Positions 62,280-64,000 of a stretch of 64,000 bases of DNA are shown in pieces. The first letter of the stretch is position 1. The number at the start of each line of letters is the position of its first letter. The notes beneath the pieces were generated by a model. The model did no database searches. It worked only from the letters and a program-made list of their open reading frames with translations, and was not told the origin of the DNA. This DNA comes from Prorocentrum cordatum (lineage: Eukaryota > Sar > Dinophyceae > Prorocentrales > Prorocentraceae). Both the position numbers and the translations under genes were made by a program. The stretch spans positions 1,517,005 through 1,581,004 of the forward strand of contig CAUYUJ010014171.1 of the NCBI GenBank assembly GCA_963575745.1. The letters are read 5' to 3'.

Positions 62280-62960
62280 ATGCTAGGCCTCCTCAGGCAG
62301 GTCGACACCCGGGCGCAGGGAAGCTGGGCCAGCACGCTCACGGCCATCGAGCACCTTGGCGCCGCCACCGCCGCCGCGCTGGCCGCCCTGCAAACGCGGG
62401 CCGCCCCGCGAGCATGCCGTGGGGCGGCATTGCTCATCGTTCGCAGCGATTGGGAACGCCGCGTCGACGTCGCCCCAGACCAGTGGATCTCGCGGCTGCT
62501 CGACCTCTCCCAACCGGTGCCGCGCATCGCCCTCATCCGCGAAGGTTGTTTCGCATGGCGGCTGAGCACCAGCGCCCTCCGCCGCGCCTTCAGCCCCCAC
62601 CCCCGCGCGCAGGCGCTCCCGCAGACGACGCCCCCAGCCCGCGCCCTGCGAGCGGCGGGCGAGTGCCGAGGCGCGTGGACAACGGCGCTCGAACACTACG
62701 CGAGCGACCCGGCCATCCCCCTCTTCGCCGACTGGGCCCGCGGCGCCCTCGCCCAGGAGGCCCCGGGCCCTGAGCGGCCCAGCGAGAAGGCGGGCGACCC
62801 GCCGCTACCTCCGCGAGGTCGTCGTCCCCGGGCTGCAGGCGCGCGAGGACGAGTGGCTCGAGGCCCAGCGCGCGCTCTACCCAGCCCGGGGCGCGCGCGT
62901 GCAGTTTGCCAAGGGTCAGCGACCTGGCCCTGGTCTGCCACGCCGTCTGGCCCTGGGCGC
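62280..62960 (+). pseudogene. Unassigned coding-like stretch
   Basis: Plus frame from 62280: MLGLLRQVDTRAQGSWASTL, then LIVRSDWERRVDVAPDQWIS, RIALIREGCFAWRLSTSALR and WTTALEHYASDPAIPLFADW, to about 62780. Sense then appears to move to another plus phase, RRYLREVVVPGLQAREDEWL, LEAQRALYPARGARVQFAKG (to about 62925). Composition is far more protein-like than neighbouring frames, but I know no family. A broken mobile-element or host gene is possible. Confidence 0.35.
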
Positions 62961-63289
62961 AGCTGCGGCTACAGGGCCGCTGCACGTCCCAGGGCGGCGG
63001 CAGGGCGGCGCCCTGTCGGCGACGCGGAGAGGAGGCCCCGCTGGGCGGCAGCCACCGCGGGGAGTGCTCCCAGGAGAGGGCCTCCGGCGGCGGTGTAAGG
63101 AACCCCGGGCCCTTGTCCTGGCCCGCCTTCCCTTGTCCCACGGTCCCCTCCCTCTCCGGCCCCCCTGGTCCGCTCCCACGCTCACTGGCCCCTGGCCCGT
63201 CCCGCATCTTGAGAATCGGGATGCGTAGGCCCAGCGGAGTCGCGGGGGTGACCTGGCGCCCCCAACCCACCCGCTGCCGCGCATCGCGA

Positions 63290-63480
63290 GTCTCCACGTG
63301 GAAACACGGGGTGCCCAGAGAACTGTCGCGAACGGTTGTTTCGACAATTCTTCGGGCGCCGTACGTTCTGCCGTGCAATTTCGCCGTGCCGGCGGCGCGC
63401 TCGTGGGTCTCCATGTGGGAACGCAGGACGCCCAGAGAATTATCCGAAACGCTTGCTTCGGAAATTCTCTGGGCGCCCCG
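63290..63480. repeat. Two tandem hairpin units (117-bp spacing)
   Basis: GTCTCCACGTGG (63290) and GTCTCCATGTGG (63407) start two units. Each contains a palindrome: 63313-63357 (about 19-bp imperfect arms) and 63430-63474 (arms GCCCAGAGAATT..CCGAA, only a one- to two-base bulge). Confidence 0.75.
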
Positions 63481-63784
63481 TCTTCCGCCGGGCAAGCCCG
63501 CCTGTGGGCCAGGCACCCATCAGTTGCCCGCGCTAGCGCCTACGCCCCCCCCCGCCAGACGGAGGCCCCGAAAAAAGAGCGCAGCCCCCCGCGGGAGTCC
63601 AGCGTCTTTCCCGCATGTCCCGCTCCATGGGGCGCTCCGTGGGCGAGCTGCGGGGGGCGCTGAGTCGCCGGCAGACCGCCGGGGACAGCCCCATAAATCT
63701 TTGAAATATTTTTTTCCGCGTCTGCTCGGGGTGCCCGGGGCGGAAAGGAGACCGCTGGCGGAATGTGGTCGAAGAAGGAGAAGA

Positions 63785-63826
63785 AAACTAAGAATACGAA
63801 TAATAGTAATAAGAAGAAGAAGAATC

Positions 63827-63866
<40 letters not shown>

Positions 63867-63945
63867 TAATAAGTAGGAGGAGGAGGAGGAGGAGGAGGAG
63901 GGGAGGAGGAGGAGGAGGAGGAGGAGGACGGGGCGGACGGGGCAG
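63785..63945. repeat. AAT then GGA microsatellites
   Basis: An AAT/AAG-rich run (63785-63874) is followed by GGA/GAG triplets to about 63930. Confidence 0.9.
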
Positions 63946-64000
63946 GGGGGGAGGGGGAGTGGCGTCGGCGCGGCTTCCGCTGGCGACCTCGGCGAAAATG

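Noticed and set aside
1-64000. Dinoflagellate spliced-leader relics, rRNA genes and CRISPR arrays
   Set aside because: I looked for the leader ending TTTTGGCTCAAG and for rRNA-like blocks and saw none; the regular repeats are minisatellites without CRISPR spacers or cas genes. A full computed search was not possible.

Overview
This window looks like nuclear DNA of a dinoflagellate, and possibly a Prorocentrum-like species, though the species is only a guess. The signs are high GC content, very long stretches of simple and satellite repeats, open frames on both strands caused by base composition, and retroelement families typical of dinoflagellates: tyrosine-recombinase (YR) retrotransposons carrying a methyltransferase-like domain, LINEs, and a Copia-type RNase H remnant. 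I recognise no housekeeping gene, tRNA or rRNA. Almost all credible coding capacity belongs to mobile elements.

Region by region: 1-2714 is the 3' part of a YR retrotransposon in the order RNase H end, methyltransferase-like (MTase-like) domain, tyrosine recombinase, followed by a B1-A2-B2 terminal repeat block. 2715-5393 is mostly noncoding. 5394-14690 is a modular repeat family rich in CTTGG, interrupted at 6700-13663 by an almost intact YR retrotransposon. That element has terminal repeats A1 ... B1-A2-B2 and overlapping ORFs in the order Cys-rich small ORF, gag-like ORF, RT-RNase H, YR, MTase-like. 15.4-16.6 kb is a 1.2 kb TGG array. 17-21.6 kb is low-complexity and minisatellite DNA. 21.6-22.45 kb is another CTTGG-family copy. 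22.45-23.63 kb (minus) is a DIRS-like RT fragment fused to a 100/70-bp satellite that runs to 25.06 kb. 25.8-26.9 kb is CTTGG family again.

27.2-31.8 kb is microsatellite and GC-rich noncoding DNA. 31.8-38.65 kb (minus) is a nearly complete LINE with an OTU-like cysteine protease, a C2H2 finger, an APE-type endonuclease and an RT. It is damaged by two frameshifts and two in-frame nonsense codons. 38.7-52.6 kb is mainly repeats: hairpins, an 86-bp duplication, a 12-bp minisatellite, CTTGG-family copies, and 42-bp and 293-bp tandem repeats. 52.7-54.07 kb is a decayed 5' part of a zinc-finger LINE (R2-like). 54.1-55.9 kb holds two tandem minus-strand CTTGG-family copies. 55.98-56.4 kb is a Copia-type RNase H remnant. 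56.6-58.2 kb is unassigned coding-like sequence. 59.2-60.6 kb is a 64-bp satellite. 60.6-64 kb is GC-rich DNA with microsatellites, paired hairpins and another unassigned coding-like stretch.

The genes cooperate only inside each retroelement. The central YR element is the best find. Its B repeats are identical (87/87), its A repeats differ only by a 7-bp duplication, and its main ORFs lack nonsense codons. These features suggest recent insertion, which is an inference from sequence only.
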